DNA of 64,000 bases, from positions 282,741-346,740 of the forward strand of contig DIGJ01000040.1 of assembly GCA_002419585.1 (NCBI GenBank), read 5' to 3'. Within the stretch, counting starts at the first letter, position 1. Each line of letters starts with the position of its first letter. The DNA comes from Lachnoclostridium sp. UBA5725. Lineage in GTDB: Bacteria; Bacillota; Clostridia; Lachnospirales; Lachnospiraceae. The notes beneath the pieces were generated by a model, which did not search any database, was not told where the DNA came from, and worked only from the letters and a program-made list of their open reading frames with translations. Positions 42,128-50,732 of this stretch are shown in pieces. The position numbers were made by a program, and so were the translations under genes.

Positions 42128-42955
42128 TTATTTTACATAAGTATCTTTTAAATTGCGCTTCATTTGGTACACATTCTGCATAAGAAGAGGATGTACCATT
42201 TGAGGCGCAATTTCTTCCAGCGGAATTAATACAAAATCACGATTCTGCATATCAATATGTGGAATCGTCAAGCTCTTGGAATGCAACACGATATCATCAT
42301 AGAAAATAATATCAAGATCAATGGTTCGAGGTCCCCAGTGAATGGTTCGAACTCGTTTTAGCTTTTCTTCAATATCACCAATCAGTTGCAAAAGATCTTC
42401 TGGTGTACGAAGAGTCTTGATTTCAACTGCACCATTTAAAAAGTCATCCTGTTCTACCCCACCCATTGGTTTAGTTTTTATAAAGGACGATACTTTTTCC
42501 ACTGTAGTCCGGCTGTCCTGATTTAAATGATCTATCGCTTGTCGCAGGTTTGATTCTTTGTTACCCATATTTGCACCAATTGCAACATACGCAGTGTGCC
42601 AGCTTCGTTCCATCTCTACCGCCACCGTATCAAGTGGTAAAAGGATAGGAGCCCACGGCTTTTTTATTTCAATTTTTATTTTCTCAACGAGGGAAAAATG
42701 AAGTAAGATTTCTTCTGCCAGATGCTCCGCTACGGCTTCCAGTAATTTAAAGGTGCGTTCCTTCATAAAGGTATTCACAAAGTGTGCAACGTCAGCATAA
42801 CTTACAGAATGTTCGATTGCATCGAGTGTTCCAGCCTTTTTAATATCTAAAAATAAAGTCAGGGATACCAAGAATTTCTGACCTAATACATTTTCTTCTT
42901 TAAAAACACCATGTTTACAATACACTTCCAAATCCTTAATCTTAATCTTATCCAT
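42128..42955 (-). CDS. folBK: Fused dihydroneopterin aldolase / HPPK (FolB-FolK)
   Basis: This 275-residue bifunctional enzyme of folate synthesis joins FolB (about 1-117; KIKDLEVYCKHGVFKEENVLGQKF, with the catalytic region around ISVSYADV-like HSVSYADVAHF) to FolK (about 120-275; YVAIGANMGNKESNLRQAI, then RTIHWGPRTIDLDIIFYDD). FolB cleaves dihydroneopterin to hydroxymethyl-dihydropterin and FolK adds pyrophosphate to it. It is the last gene of folE-folP-folBK. Fusion of the two is common in Clostridia. Confidence 0.95.
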   Translation of the reverse strand: MDKIKIKDLEVYCKHGVFKEENVLGQKFLVSLTLFLDIKKAGTLDAIEHSVSYADVAHFVNTFMKERTFKLLEAVAEHLAEEILLHFSLVEKIKIEIKKPWAPILLPLDTVAVEMERSWHTAYVAIGANMGNKESNLRQAIDHLNQDSRTTVEKVSSFIKTKPMGGVEQDDFLNGAVEIKTLRTPEDLLQLIGDIEEKLKRVRTIHWGPRTIDLDIIFYDDIVLHSKSLTIPHIDMQNRDFVLIPLEEIAPQMVHPLLMQNVYQMKRNLKDTYVK

Positions 42956-42999
42956 ACGATCCTTTTTATCCCTTTCGTTCGTTCTTGTTTATTTATCCT

Positions 43000-43818
43000 T
43001 CACTTACTATTCAGAATTGCTTCTGTCATTTGAATTGCCCTTTTATTTGCTTTTACATTATGGACACGTACAAACTGGCACCCTTTCATGGCTGCCATAA
43101 CCGTTGTCGCAAGCGTTCCTTCTTCCCGCTGTGTCACCGGAAGATTGAGTGTTAATCCAATTATTGACTTTCTAGAAGTTCCTAGCAAAAGGGGATAGCC
43201 TAGTTTATGAAATATTTCCAAATGATTTACACAAGACAAATTCATCTCCAATGTCTTCGCAAATCCAACACCTGGATCTATCATTATTTTGTCATCCGCG
43301 ATTCCGGCTTCTTTTGCAATCTGAATCGATTCGTTCAGATCAGTTAACATATTATTTAAGAAATCCGGATACTCTGTATTATCCCGATTATGCATAATGC
43401 AGACTGCGACATTTGACTCTTTTATTACACTAGCCATTTTGGAATCATACTTAAGCCCCCAGATATCATTCACCAGATCAGCCCCAGCCACAATTGCTGC
43501 TTCTGCTACCTGACTTTTATAGGTATCAATAGATACTGGTATATCATAGGTTTCTTTGATTGCTCGGATGATTGGAACGACACGTGAGATTTCTTCCTCC
43601 TCTGCAATCTTTGTGTAGTTGGGACGGGTGGATTCACCACCTACATCAATGATATCCACTCCCTCTTCCACCATTTCTTTTACATGCTTCATTGCCTCAT
43701 CTAGATGATTGAAACTGCCTCCATCCGAAAAAGAATCTGGTGTTACATTTAAAATTCCCATGACATACGTGTGTCCATTCAAATCAAATTCTTTTTTTCC
43801 AATCTTCACGTGGGTCAC
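43000..43818 (-). CDS. folP: Dihydropteroate synthase
   Basis: This 272-residue TIM-barrel enzyme joins hydroxymethyl-dihydropterin pyrophosphate to p-aminobenzoate and is the target of sulfonamides. Signatures are MGILNVTPDSFSDGG near residue 19, IDVGGESTRPN near 60, SIDTYKSQVA, and DPGVGFAKTLEMN. Its start lies one base from the folE stop. No linked pabB or pabC gene is present in the window. Confidence 0.96.
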   Translation of the reverse strand: MTHVKIGKKEFDLNGHTYVMGILNVTPDSFSDGGSFNHLDEAMKHVKEMVEEGVDIIDVGGESTRPNYTKIAEEEEISRVVPIIRAIKETYDIPVSIDTYKSQVAEAAIVAGADLVNDIWGLKYDSKMASVIKESNVAVCIMHNRDNTEYPDFLNNMLTDLNESIQIAKEAGIADDKIMIDPGVGFAKTLEMNLSCVNHLEIFHKLGYPLLLGTSRKSIIGLTLNLPVTQREEGTLATTVMAAMKGCQFVRVHNVKANKRAIQMTEAILNSK

Positions 43819-43819
43819 C

Positions 43820-44374
43820 TCATTTCACTAATGTAAGGAATCGGTTTACATATGACTCATTCTCTTCAAAACAACCTAGTGTTGCATAACTTACCGTCTT
43901 ACTCCCTGGTTTTTTTATTCCTCGCATCGTCATACACATATGCTCTGCTTCTATCATTACCATAACACCCTTGGGCTTTAAGTATTTCATGATGTCTTCT
44001 GCAATTTCATAAGTCATCTGTTCTTGAATCTGAGCTCTTCTCGCATAAATGTCAACACACCGTGCAAGTTTACTTAAGCCAACTACCTTACCATTTGGGA
44101 TATAAGCGATATGAACAACTCCGTAAAATGGCAGAAAATGATGTTCGCACACCGAATGAAAGGAAATGTCTTTTTCCAGCACCATTTCATTGCTACTTGC
44201 CGTAAATGTTCTAGACAGGGGAACGGATGCGTCTGTACCTATTCCTGCAAACAACTCATTGCACATTGAACTAATTCTCTTTGGTGTGTCCAGTAAGCCT
44301 TCCCGAGTGATATCTTCTCCTATTCCTTCTAGAAATAAAAGAACCGCTTCCTGTATTTTCTTCTCGTCAATCAT
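43820..44374 (-). CDS. folE: GTP cyclohydrolase I
   Basis: This 184-residue type IA enzyme converts GTP to dihydroneopterin triphosphate, the first step of folate synthesis. Zinc ligands are in HSVCEHHFLPF (Cys and His near 75-78) and in EHMCMTMRGI (Cys near 147). DTPKRISSMCNELF and VGLSKLARCVDIYARR are family motifs. AAAGGAGAA precedes the ATG. It heads the folate operon. Confidence 0.96.
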   Translation of the reverse strand: MIDEKKIQEAVLLFLEGIGEDITREGLLDTPKRISSMCNELFAGIGTDASVPLSRTFTASSNEMVLEKDISFHSVCEHHFLPFYGVVHIAYIPNGKVVGLSKLARCVDIYARRAQIQEQMTYEIAEDIMKYLKPKGVMVMIEAEHMCMTMRGIKKPGSKTVSYATLGCFEENESYVNRFLTLVK

Positions 44375-44425
44375 CCATATTCTCCTTTCTCCATACTCAC
44401 AATTACAAATTTCACTTTATGAGGC

Positions 44426-44454
44426 ATTATATCACTTCATCCCAGTAAAGGCAA
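44426..44454 (-). promoter_or_regulatory. Promoter of the folE-folP-folBK operon
   Basis: On the minus strand TTGCCT (44454-44449), 17 bp, TATAAT (44431-44426). The start lies about 45 bp before the folE ATG. No folate riboswitch was recognised in this short leader. Confidence 0.75.
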
Positions 44455-44457
44455 ATT

Positions 44458-45330
44458 CTAATCACCAAAAATTTCTTTTGTAATTTTCTTCCCTTGCGTT
44501 GTATTTGCAATTCCACCCATTGCCGTCTCCCGCAAAGAAAGAGGAAGCATCTTGCCGACTTTATACATTGCGTCCACTACCTGATCTGGTGGTATCACGC
44601 TCTTCATGCCTCCAAGTGCTAAATCTGCACTCAAAAGTCCATTAATTGCCTGTGACGCATTTCTTTGTGCACAAGGTACCTGAACAAGTCCTGCCACTGG
44701 ATCACACACTAGGCCCATACAGTTCATTAATGAAAACGCAACACTATCCATGACCATTTCATCTGTACCACCCGACAAATATACGACTGCTGCCGCTGCC
44801 ATAGCTGCTGCCACCCCACATTCTGCCTGACATCCACCTTCCGCTCCTGAGACGGTTGCATTTTTCATAATAACCGCGCCGATCCCAGACGAAATCATCA
44901 GTCCTTCTAAAATCTTTCGTTCAGAAAGTGATTTTTCCTCCTGTAAGGTAATTAAAACAGCAGGAATAATTCCGCAAGATCCTGCGGTTGGAGCTGCACA
45001 AATCTTTCCCATGGAAGCATTGACTTCACTACAAGAAAGAGCGCGAGCCATTACACTATTGATAAAAGTTCCACATACCGTTTCATCCTTCAATGTATAA
45101 TCATAATGCTTTTTTGTGATCCCTGATATCAGATTTCCTACGGTTTTTCCTTCTTTCGTAAGTGCCTTTGAGGCAGAATCTTTCATAACCTCAAAGCGCA
45201 TGGAAAGTTGCTTCCAGACTTCTTCTTCGCTTTTATCGGTCAGCTTCATTTCATTTTCTAAAATAAGCTGATAGAGTGGTATTTGTTGCTCCTTTGACAG
45301 ACGGAGCATGTCCTCCATATTCTGATACAT
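44458..45330 (-). CDS. sdaAA: L-serine dehydratase, alpha subunit
   Basis: This 290-residue subunit carries the Fe-S cluster that deaminates L-serine to pyruvate and ammonia. Motifs: KICAAPTAGSCGIIPAVL (cluster Cys near 117 and 124), VSGAEGGCQAECGVAAAMAAAA, and NCMGLVCDPVAGLVQVPC. It is made with the beta subunit encoded 11 bp upstream. The two-gene layout is usual for anaerobic Firmicutes. Confidence 0.95.
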   Translation of the reverse strand: MYQNMEDMLRLSKEQQIPLYQLILENEMKLTDKSEEEVWKQLSMRFEVMKDSASKALTKEGKTVGNLISGITKKHYDYTLKDETVCGTFINSVMARALSCSEVNASMGKICAAPTAGSCGIIPAVLITLQEEKSLSERKILEGLMISSGIGAVIMKNATVSGAEGGCQAECGVAAAMAAAAVVYLSGGTDEMVMDSVAFSLMNCMGLVCDPVAGLVQVPCAQRNASQAINGLLSADLALGGMKSVIPPDQVVDAMYKVGKMLPLSLRETAMGGIANTTQGKKITKEIFGD

Positions 45331-45341
45331 GCCATTCTCCT

Positions 45342-46007
45342 TTATTCAACGTTTACTGCTTGTACAGAAGTGATATCACCGAGCTTTTTGAGTTCAGCTA
45401 CCACGTTCTTTGTCAAATAACTATCGGTTTCGATTGTACAGCAAGCTTCCTCGCCTCTTGCCTTTCGATTCAACGTCATTACTCCAATGTTTATGCCCTC
45501 ATCTGCCAAAACCTTTGTGATCTCACTAATGATTCCCACTCGATCCAGATGCCGTATCAATAAAGTACTTGAATTCATGGTTAGCTCGGTTTCAAAACCT
45601 TGAATCTTACGAATCAGAATTTCTCCTCCACCAATCGAAGAACCAACCACCTCCATTTTTTCTCCGTCCGTATACGTAAAGGTTATTACGACTGTATTTT
45701 CGTGTGTATTTTCAAGGTCTAATTCGTAAAAGTCATACGTAACCCCTTGTTCTTTTGCAATCAAAAATGCCCTCTTTAGGCGTTCATCATTCTCTTTGAT
45801 TCCTAGTGCTCCTGCAACCAACGCAATATCCGTCCCATGCCCCTTATACGTTTTTGCAAACGAACCATAAAGTCCAAACGATACATGGGTAAATGGCTTA
45901 GTAAGAAGGCTTCTTGCCGTCAAAGAAAGCTTTGCTGCTCCCGCTGTGTGGGAACTGCTGGGACCAATCATTACTGGTCCCAGTACATTTAAAATACTAA
46001 TTTCCAT
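45342..46007 (-). CDS. sdaAB: L-serine dehydratase, beta subunit
   Basis: This 221-residue subunit has the N-terminal motif VLGPVMIGPSSSHTAGAAKLS and an ACT domain at the end (about 148-221; STLLIRHLDRVGIISEITKVLADEGINI). The ACT domain may sense serine. The ATG at 46007 follows GGGAG of a hairpin element (copy 2); a tandem upstream copy is also present. It is the first gene of the sda pair, though its promoter was not identified. Confidence 0.94.
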   Translation of the reverse strand: MEISILNVLGPVMIGPSSSHTAGAAKLSLTARSLLTKPFTHVSFGLYGSFAKTYKGHGTDIALVAGALGIKENDERLKRAFLIAKEQGVTYDFYELDLENTHENTVVITFTYTDGEKMEVVGSSIGGGEILIRKIQGFETELTMNSSTLLIRHLDRVGIISEITKVLADEGINIGVMTLNRKARGEEACCTIETDSYLTKNVVAELKKLGDITSVQAVNVE

Positions 46008-46009
46008 CT

Positions 46010-46137
46010 TTGCTCCCGTCTGCGTGCTTTAGCACGCCTTTCAATTAAGGAAGTGTGATTTCTTCTCTCACACTTTGCTCCCGTCTACCGCTTTCGCGGT
46101 GCTCGAATTCAGGGATTGTGAATGAATTTCTCACAAT
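46010..46137 (-). repeat. Tandem hairpin + AGACGGGAGCAA elements, copies 2 and 3
   Basis: Read on the minus strand there are two units with a 65-bp period. Unit one: hairpin ATTGTGA / TCACAAT (46137-46115), then stem ACCGC-GAAA-GCGGT, then AGACGGGAGCAA (ending 46075). Unit two: hairpin AAGTGTGA / TCACACTT (46075-46051), then stem GCGTGC-TAAA-GCACGC, then AGACGGGAGCAA (ending 46010) directly before the sdaAB start. Stem sequences differ between units while pairing is kept. In the first unit the tail is followed by GTG TGA, a start codon next to a stop. Confidence 0.7.
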
Positions 46138-46163
46138 GGGATCCCTTATCGTTTTCGCAATTC

Positions 46164-47471
46164 TCAATCATGCTTTCTGATTTTGAAGAATGCATAAACT
46201 TCATGCAAAAAAGACAAAGACCCATATACAAGAATCACATCCTCTTTGTTAGCCAACTCCATTGCAATCTTTAATGCTTGTGCCACGTTTTCTCCAATAA
46301 TCACTTTATTGCAGTATTTATTTGCACACATTGCCAGCTTGTCTGAATCCAAACCACGTTCACTATTGGGACGAACGGTTATAACCGTATCCTCACATTG
46401 AACCGTATTTGCTAAGATTTTTTCATACTCCTTATCTTTAAATATACCAATAATTCGAATCAAAGGCTTTTCTTTAAAATATAGGGTGGTCGATTCTTGC
46501 AGTGCAATTGCAGCATTTTCATTATGTGCACCATCAACAATAATATACGGATGTTTAAGCACCACTGAAAATCTTCCTTCCCATTGTGCCTTCGAAATTC
46601 CATGGATTACATGCTCTCTATGAATGCAAAATCCCTTTTGTTTTAATACGCAAGCCGTTTCTACTGCAGTCATAGCATTTTTAATCTGATGGAGGCCTAG
46701 CAAACTCGTTTCAAGCTCCAACGTCTCAACAAACGATTCATTTGAATAGAAAAAGACTGTTTTATCCAGTGAAAATGTAACTTTGATTGTATCACTTTGA
46801 TCGATCACTTTTAATGGAGCATAATTCTTATGACATACTTGCTGTATAATTTGGATTACTTCATGCTTTTGCTCCTGTGAAACCACTGGAACTCCGGTCT
46901 TTATAATACCTGCTTTTTCTCTTGCAATCTGCTCTATTGTGTTACCCAGGATTGCCATATGGTCCATACTAATCGATGTGATTACTGCACAAATCGTGGT
47001 ATTAATCACATTGGTTGCATCCAACCTACCACCTAATCCTACTTCCAAGACTACCAAATCACAGTCTTTCTCTACAAATTCCAAGAAAGCAACTGCCGTT
47101 TCGATTTCAAACGCCGTTGGATGTGCAAGTCCATCTTCTACCATGTTATCTACCGCATTTTTTACCTTTCGAAGCTGTCGTACGAAATCCTCTGGTAGTA
47201 TCCAATCTCCACCTATTTGTATTCGTTCCAGATAATCAAAAACGGTTGGAGAAACATAGCGCCCTACGCTATATCCTGCTTCTTTTAAAATGGAAGCAAT
47301 GTAAGTACAAGTCGATCCTTTCCCATTTGTACCAGCTACATGTACAAACTTAAGTTTATCCTGTGGATTATCAAGACGCCTCATCAGTTCCTTTGTATTC
47401 TCAAGTCCCAGTACACTTCCATATTTTGAAACCTCTTCTATATAAGACATTGCTTCTTCGTAACAAACCAT
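46164..47471 (-). CDS. folC: Folylpolyglutamate synthase / dihydrofolate synthase
   Basis: This 435-residue Mur-ligase-type enzyme adds glutamate to dihydropteroate and to folates using ATP. Signatures: P-loop HVAGTNGKGSTCTYIA near 42-57, VLEVGLGGRLDATNVI near 150, SISMDHMAILGNTIEQIAREKAGI, and IIVDGAHNENAA near 315. The ATG overlaps the stop of the upstream methyltransferase gene by one base (TAATG), so translation is coupled. It is near but separate from the fol operon. Confidence 0.95.
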   Translation of the reverse strand: MVCYEEAMSYIEEVSKYGSVLGLENTKELMRRLDNPQDKLKFVHVAGTNGKGSTCTYIASILKEAGYSVGRYVSPTVFDYLERIQIGGDWILPEDFVRQLRKVKNAVDNMVEDGLAHPTAFEIETAVAFLEFVEKDCDLVVLEVGLGGRLDATNVINTTICAVITSISMDHMAILGNTIEQIAREKAGIIKTGVPVVSQEQKHEVIQIIQQVCHKNYAPLKVIDQSDTIKVTFSLDKTVFFYSNESFVETLELETSLLGLHQIKNAMTAVETACVLKQKGFCIHREHVIHGISKAQWEGRFSVVLKHPYIIVDGAHNENAAIALQESTTLYFKEKPLIRIIGIFKDKEYEKILANTVQCEDTVITVRPNSERGLDSDKLAMCANKYCNKVIIGENVAQALKIAMELANKEDVILVYGSLSFLHEVYAFFKIRKHD

Positions 47472-48673
47472 TATTTTTCCTCACAAATTTGAAAAATATA
47501 GAATTTTAAATAATAGGATTCATCGGCAGACCAAAGGATTGGATGATCTGCCGATTGTGTGCGGTATTCTACCTGGCGAATACGCTTGTGCACGCTTCTT
47601 GCTGCCTGACCTATGGTTTCGGCAAATAATTCTGGTGTCATAAAATGAGAGCAAGAACAGGTTGCAAGATAACCGCCATCTTTTACCAACTTTAATCCAC
47701 GCATATTAATTTCACGATATCCTTTGATTGCATTCTTTATGGAATTTCTTGATTTTGTAAACGCTGGAGGATCCAAAATGACAACATCAAACCGTTCGCC
47801 TTCTTCTTCCAACTTTGGTAATAAATCAAATACATCAGCGCAGGTAAAGTGAACCGTATCTTCTAGTCCATTCAATTTTGCATTCTGCGTCGCCTGGTCA
47901 ATCCCTAGCTGTGAAGCATCTACTCCAAGTACACTACTTGCACCTGCAATACCTGCGTTTAGGGCAAATGAGCCGGTGTGTGTAAAGCAATCCAGTACTT
48001 TTGCATTCTTACAAAGTTTTTGAATTGCTAGACGGTTATATTTTTGGTCAAGGAAGAAGCCCGTTTTTTGACCTTCTTCTACGTCTACTATATATTTTAC
48101 CCCATTTTCAATGATAGGAACCTTGGTATCGAATGATTCCCCGATAAAGCCCTTAATTCGTTCCATGCCTTCTTGTGTACGAACTTTTGCATCACTTCGT
48201 TCATATACGCCATTAATTTCGATACCATCTTCTTTTAAAATTTGTTTTAATAAATCTATTATTTTTTCTTTGAAGCGATCAATTCCAAGTGCTAATGACT
48301 GTACCACAAGTACATCGGAGAATTTGTCAATCACGATTCCAGGTAGAAAATCAGCCTCACCAAAAATCACGCGGCAACTGCTTACATCAACCGTCTTTTT
48401 TCGATATTCCCAGGCAGCTCGCACACGCATCGAAAGAAATGCATCATCAATTTCCGTATCTTTTTTTCGCGATAACATACGAACTGTTATTTTTGAGTTT
48501 GTATTAATAAATCCAGTTCCCATAAAAAATCCATCAAAATCATGCACAAACACTAAATCGCCGTTTGTAAAATCACCATTAATCTTATCTATTTCATTAT
48601 CAAACACCCAGGCTCCGCCCGCTTTTAAGGTTCGTCCTTCCCCTTTTTTTAGGGTCACAATTGCTTTTTCCAT
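47471..48673 (-). CDS. RlmI-like class I rRNA methyltransferase with PUA domain
   Basis: This 400-residue protein has an N-terminal PUA RNA-binding domain (about 1-75; LKKGEGRTLKAGGAWVFDNEI), a middle EEHEE-like segment with VYERSDAKVR, and a SAM methyltransferase domain (about 190-400; DCFTHTGSFALNAG, DVVILDPPAFTKS, TCSCSHFM). It matches the RlmI (23S rRNA m5C) group. I chose the ATG at 48673 because GGAG lies nine bases before it. It is the first gene of a pair with folC. Confidence 0.88.
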   Translation of the reverse strand: MEKAIVTLKKGEGRTLKAGGAWVFDNEIDKINGDFTNGDLVFVHDFDGFFMGTGFINTNSKITVRMLSRKKDTEIDDAFLSMRVRAAWEYRKKTVDVSSCRVIFGEADFLPGIVIDKFSDVLVVQSLALGIDRFKEKIIDLLKQILKEDGIEINGVYERSDAKVRTQEGMERIKGFIGESFDTKVPIIENGVKYIVDVEEGQKTGFFLDQKYNRLAIQKLCKNAKVLDCFTHTGSFALNAGIAGASSVLGVDASQLGIDQATQNAKLNGLEDTVHFTCADVFDLLPKLEEEGERFDVVILDPPAFTKSRNSIKNAIKGYREINMRGLKLVKDGGYLATCSCSHFMTPELFAETIGQAARSVHKRIRQVEYRTQSADHPILWSADESYYLKFYIFQICEEK

Positions 48674-48739
48674 ATATTTAAACTCCATTTCTTTGATTTT
48701 CACTTTTTCTTACCACGACTATGATACCACAAAATATGA

Positions 48740-48767
48740 TTGACTTCAAAATGAAACATGATAAAAT
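48740..48767 (+). promoter_or_regulatory. Probable promoter of the yitT-like gene
   Basis: TTGACT (48740-48745), 16-bp spacer, TAAAAT (48762-48767), about 55 bp before the start codon. Confidence 0.55.
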
Positions 48768-48822
48768 ATACATGATGCCGTTTTGTATGCGGTAAATAAT
48801 CATTTGGTTATCGAGGAAAAAC

Positions 48823-49677
48823 ATGACAAAAATAACTGGTTATAAGATAAGAGATTTTTTCTTACTAACATTTAGCACTCTCATTATGGCAATGGGGGTT
48901 TACTTTTTTAAGTTTCCTAATAATTTTACCTTTGGCGGTGTCACTGGTATTGCAGTCATAATAGCTAAGCTATTTCGTTTTTCAGCAGGTGATTATACCC
49001 TCATTATTAATATGCTTCTACTGGTGATTGGGTTGATTTTTCTTGGCAAACCATTTGCCGTAAAAACTGCCTATACGAGCATACTTTTGTCAGGCAGTAT
49101 TTCCATTTTTGAAAAAGTCTTACCAATAAATGCTCCTTTGACGGATGAGCCATTTTTGGAACTTATTTTTGCTATTGCTCTTCCTGCGCTTGGTTCTGCT
49201 GTTTTATTTAATATGGGAGCTTCGAGTGGTGGAACCGATGTTATAGCAATGATGCTTAAGAAATATTCAAACTGCGATATTGGAAAAGCTCTGTTAATCA
49301 GTGATACTTTAGTTGTTCTCGCTTCTTTCTTTGTATTTGATATTAAGACGGGCTTGTTTTCCTGTCTTGGACTCATTATCAAATCCTTAATGGTTGACAC
49401 GATTATTGAAAATATCAATCTTTGCAAATATTTTAATGTAGTATGTCAGGAACCCGATTTAATCTGTAATTATATTGTAAATGAGCTTCACCGAAGTGCT
49501 ACTATCTGTGATGCGAAGGGTGCTTTTACCGGAACTCATAAAAATATTATATTTACTGTATTAAATCGAAATGAAGCCTATAAACTTCGTAATTATATCA
49601 AATCGGTGGATCCTGCTGCTTTTATTTTAATCACTAATACAAGTGAAATCATTGGAAAAGGATTTCATTCCATATAA
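48823..49677 (+). CDS. YitT family membrane protein
   Basis: This 284-residue protein has five to six membrane helices (to about 190; FGGVTGIAVIIAKLF, FNMGASSGGTDVIAMMLKKYS) and a C-terminal DUF2179 domain (about 215-284; GAFTGTHKNIIFTVLNRNEAYKLRNYIKSVDPAAFI). YitT proteins are widespread in Firmicutes and of unknown function, possibly transporters with a ligand-binding tail. Confidence 0.88.
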   Translation: MTKITGYKIRDFFLLTFSTLIMAMGVYFFKFPNNFTFGGVTGIAVIIAKLFRFSAGDYTLIINMLLLVIGLIFLGKPFAVKTAYTSILLSGSISIFEKVLPINAPLTDEPFLELIFAIALPALGSAVLFNMGASSGGTDVIAMMLKKYSNCDIGKALLISDTLVVLASFFVFDIKTGLFSCLGLIIKSLMVDTIIENINLCKYFNVVCQEPDLICNYIVNELHRSATICDAKGAFTGTHKNIIFTVLNRNEAYKLRNYIKSVDPAAFILITNTSEIIGKGFHSI

Positions 49678-49694
49678 TTTTTTGTATTTCTTTC

Positions 49695-49750
49695 AGATTG
49701 TCAACCTGCATAATCACAAGGTTGACAATCTGTTTTTTTTGTACTATACT
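49695..49750 (+). promoter_or_regulatory. bioY promoter with BirA-like operator, also a terminator hairpin
   Basis: AGATTGTCAACCT (49695-49707) and AGGTTGACAATCT (49719-49731) form a perfect dyad like BirA sites (TTGTnAACC ... GGTTnACAA), with 13 bp between the 9-bp cores. The right half includes -35 TTGACA (49722-49727); after 17 bp comes TATACT (49745-49750). The same dyad followed by eight T can act as the terminator of the yitT-like gene. BirA with biotin would block bioY. Confidence 0.8.
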
Positions 49751-49789
49751 CCTATATGACTGAAACATACATAAAGGGAGATTACTATT

Positions 49790-50338
49790 ATGAAAACAAT
49801 GAAATCTACAAAAACTTTAGAAATGATTTATATCGCTTTATTTGCTGTTATTATCGCAATTTGCTCCTGGATATCGATTCCTTTTGCGGTACCCTTCACC
49901 TTACAGACATTTGCAATATTTGCTGCTGTCGGACTGCTTGGCGGAAAACGAGGAAGCTTCGCTGTTATTGTCTGGATGCTATTAGGAGCGATTGGTGTTC
50001 CTGTTTATGCTGGATTTTCGAGTGGCCTTGGTAGCCTTTTCGGTTCCACTGGTGGCTATATTCTTGGATTTTTGCTTATCGGTGTCATATATATGATCAT
50101 TACTAAAATTTTAGGTACTAGTACCATTGTCATGGTAATCTCCATGCTGATTGGACTGATTGCCTGCTATACCTTTGGGACAATATGGTTTGTGATGGTA
50201 TATACAAAGACATCTGGTGCGATTGGCATTGCTACTACTCTTAGCTGGTGCGTCCTTCCATTTGTCATTCCTGATTTAATTAAAATGGCACTTGCAATCG
50301 TATTAACAAAGAGGTTATCCCGCTATGTCGAATTATAA
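49790..50338 (+). CDS. bioY: Biotin transporter BioY
   Basis: This 182-residue S component of an ECF-type vitamin transporter has six helices. BioY motifs are SIPFAVPFTLQTFAIFAAVGLLGGKRG, GVPVYAGFSSGLGSLFGSTGGYILGF and the final FVIPDLIKMALA. It imports biotin, with a shared energising module that is not in the window. GGGAG precedes the ATG. It is controlled by the BirA-like operator upstream, and it overlaps the DUF1284 gene by 14 bp. Confidence 0.95.
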   Translation: MKTMKSTKTLEMIYIALFAVIIAICSWISIPFAVPFTLQTFAIFAAVGLLGGKRGSFAVIVWMLLGAIGVPVYAGFSSGLGSLFGSTGGYILGFLLIGVIYMIITKILGTSTIVMVISMLIGLIACYTFGTIWFVMVYTKTSGAIGIATTLSWCVLPFVIPDLIKMALAIVLTKRLSRYVEL

Positions 50339-50693
50339 AATACGGCCACATCATGGCCTTTGCACTTATTTTTTTAAAGGAGACGGTTATAGTGATGCAT
50401 TTGTTGAAAACATGACTCTTGTTCTGGCAAAATTAAAAGGAAATCCGATAGTCACCCTTGTCAGTGATGAGGATGTCATCTGCGCTGCTTGTCCAAACAA
50501 CGATCATCATACATGCACCAGCATAGAAAAAGTGAGCCGCTATGATACTGGCGTTTTAACGGCTTTGGGTCTATCGTTTGGAGACAATATCCCATTTCAA
50601 GATTTTCAGATGAAAATAAAACAAGAAATCATAGAACAGGATAAACTTTCAACGATTTGTGGTGACTGCGAATGGTTTCCTATTTGTAAATAG
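50325..50693 (+). CDS. DUF1284 family iron-sulfur-type protein
   Basis: This 122-residue protein has IRPHHGLCTYFFKGDGYSDAFVENM at the start and two Cys-rich parts: VICAACPNNDHHTCTSIEKV and CGDCEWFPICK. That is the DUF1284 pattern, probably holding an iron-sulfur cluster or zinc. The function is unknown. It starts within the end of bioY. Confidence 0.85.
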   Translation: MSNYKIRPHHGLCTYFFKGDGYSDAFVENMTLVLAKLKGNPIVTLVSDEDVICAACPNNDHHTCTSIEKVSRYDTGVLTALGLSFGDNIPFQDFQMKIKQEIIEQDKLSTICGDCEWFPICK

Positions 50694-50732
50694 TTGCGTA
50701 TAGTTTCTTGCTTTGCCGTACAAACTAGTGGT

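Noticed and set aside
46010..46137. Tandem glycine riboswitch before the serine dehydratase genes
   Set aside because: The units are only 65 bp and lack the conserved glycine aptamer core; they consist of two simple hairpins and a fixed tail.
48111..48743. Plus-strand frame of 210 codons opposite the RlmI-like gene
   Set aside because: It is antisense to a well-supported gene and its product is low-complexity Ser/Arg-rich sequence without a ribosome site.
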